DNA of 64,000 nt. It comes from UBA7672 sp963738625 (GTDB lineage Bacteria > Pseudomonadota > Alphaproteobacteria > Caulobacterales > Hyphomonadaceae). Position 1 is the stretch's first letter; each line of letters starts with the position of its first letter. Below are positions 63,570 through 64,000 of the stretch, in pieces. The notes beneath the pieces were generated by a model. It was given only the letters and a program-made list of their open reading frames with translations, was not told the DNA's origin and searched no databases. The position numbers were made by a program, and so were the translations under genes. The DNA is taken from the NCBI GenBank assembly GCA_963738625.1, contig CAVTXH010000002.1, positions 868,001 to 932,000 of the forward strand. The letters are read 5' to 3'.

Positions 63570-63654
63570 TCGCCCGCCCTCCTTTTCGCGCTGCCGCCGA
63601 CCGCCTTAACAGCGGAGATCGCCGGACACGCGGGCGCCTGCCCGAATGGGCAGG

Positions 63655-64000
63655 CTACTCAGCCGCCTCTTGGGCGACCGGTTTCGTTACCGTGACCTTG
63701 CCGCCAGCCTTTTCGACCGCCTCGATAGCGGCCTTGGAGGCGCCGTACACGACAAGCTCAACTTTGGTCTTGATCTCGCCCTTTGCAAGGAGGCGAACGC
63801 CGTCCTTGGCGCGGCGAAGCAGCCCGGACGCAATCAGGACTTCGGCGTCGATCGGCTTTTTCGCGTCGAGCCGGCCGGCCTTGATGGCGGCTTCGATGCG
63901 GCCGGTGTTGACCCAGGTGAGTTGCTTGGCGCCGTGGGGCGTGAAGCCGCGCTTCGGCAGGCGCATGTAGATCGGCATCTGGCCGCCTTCGAAGCCGTTG
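63655..64000 (-). CDS. rplO: 50S ribosomal protein L15, C-terminal part (runs off the right edge)
   Basis: The visible frame starts within NGFEGGQMPIYMRLPKRGFTPHGAKQLTWVNTGRIEAA and ends VAQEAAE. GGQMPIYMRLPKRGF is the L15 signature. The N-terminal ~45 residues lie beyond the window. Its internal ATG at 63978 is not the real start. Confidence 0.95.
   Translation of the reverse strand, partial: NGFEGGQMPIYMRLPKRGFTPHGAKQLTWVNTGRIEAAIKAGRLDAKKPIDAEVLIASGLLRRAKDGVRLLAKGEIKTKVELVVYGASKAAIEAVEKAGGKVTVTKPVAQEAAE

Noticed and set aside
1..64000. CRISPR array, tRNA genes, insertion sequences, integrase or att sites
   Set aside because: None found by eye on either strand; the accessory left end has no visible mobility gene or direct repeat.

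Overview
The window is high-GC chromosomal DNA from an alphaproteobacterium. The support is the secY-adk-rpsM-rpsK-rpoA-rplQ block followed by a Deg protease, rarA, crcB, an RluC-type synthase and an ATP12 chaperone, together with a SigF/NrsF-type ECF pair whose promoters match the Caulobacter SigF consensus as I recall it. The species cannot be read from the sequence.

Layout. 1-12.4 kb is accessory: a lone methyltransferase, then a minus-strand run made of a sulfonate/nitrate/taurine-type ABC importer (lipoprotein binding protein, permease, ATPase), a very divergent histidine kinase broken by one frameshift, and a divergent response regulator. Divergent from these is a 1448-aa protein with an N-terminal NACHT-like STAND NTPase and a C-terminal PD-(D/E)XK-like nuclease. 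A secreted M15-like peptidase ends at a clear terminator. 12.4-13.4 kb is almost empty. 13.4-30.6 kb holds two MacAB/FtsX-type export systems, a P-type cation ATPase, and an overlapping gene run of an AMP/thymidine phosphorylase-like enzyme, a PRPP synthetase homologue, PEP synthase and (convergent) a PfkB sugar-phosphate kinase. A near-consensus FNR/FixK box lies between the ATPase and the second exporter, so oxygen-responsive control of this block is likely. 30.7-33.1 kb is a SigF-NrsF module with divergent YHS and DoxX genes; I see one SigF-type promoter in each direction (GTAACC-N16-CGAA and GTAACG-N16-CGAA).

33.3-40.1 kb is a transglutaminase/amidoligase (DUF2126), circularly permuted ATP-grasp/alpha-E, transglutaminase locus, a predicted but uncharacterised amide-ligation system. 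40.1-44.8 kb encodes urate to ureidoglycolate catabolism: HIU hydrolase, allantoate amidohydrolase, PuuE allantoinase, OHCU decarboxylase and a flavoprotein that is probably an HpyO-type urate hydroxylase. 44.8-49.9 kb has three small exported proteins around a 1095-aa TIR-transmembrane-PEGA-propeller protein. 50-52.5 kb pairs a lipoprotein MTA/SAH-nucleosidase-like enzyme with a purine permease. 52.5-64 kb is housekeeping, interrupted by a ParDE-like toxin-antitoxin pair and an extra RluA-type synthase; the window ends inside rplO.

Strongest candidates for something undescribed: the NACHT-nuclease protein, the membrane TIR-propeller protein, the ABC importer-kinase-regulator operon, and the transglutaminase/amidoligase/ATP-grasp locus. 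Their functions are inferred from domains and neighbours only. All family names come from motif recognition by eye; no database search was run.
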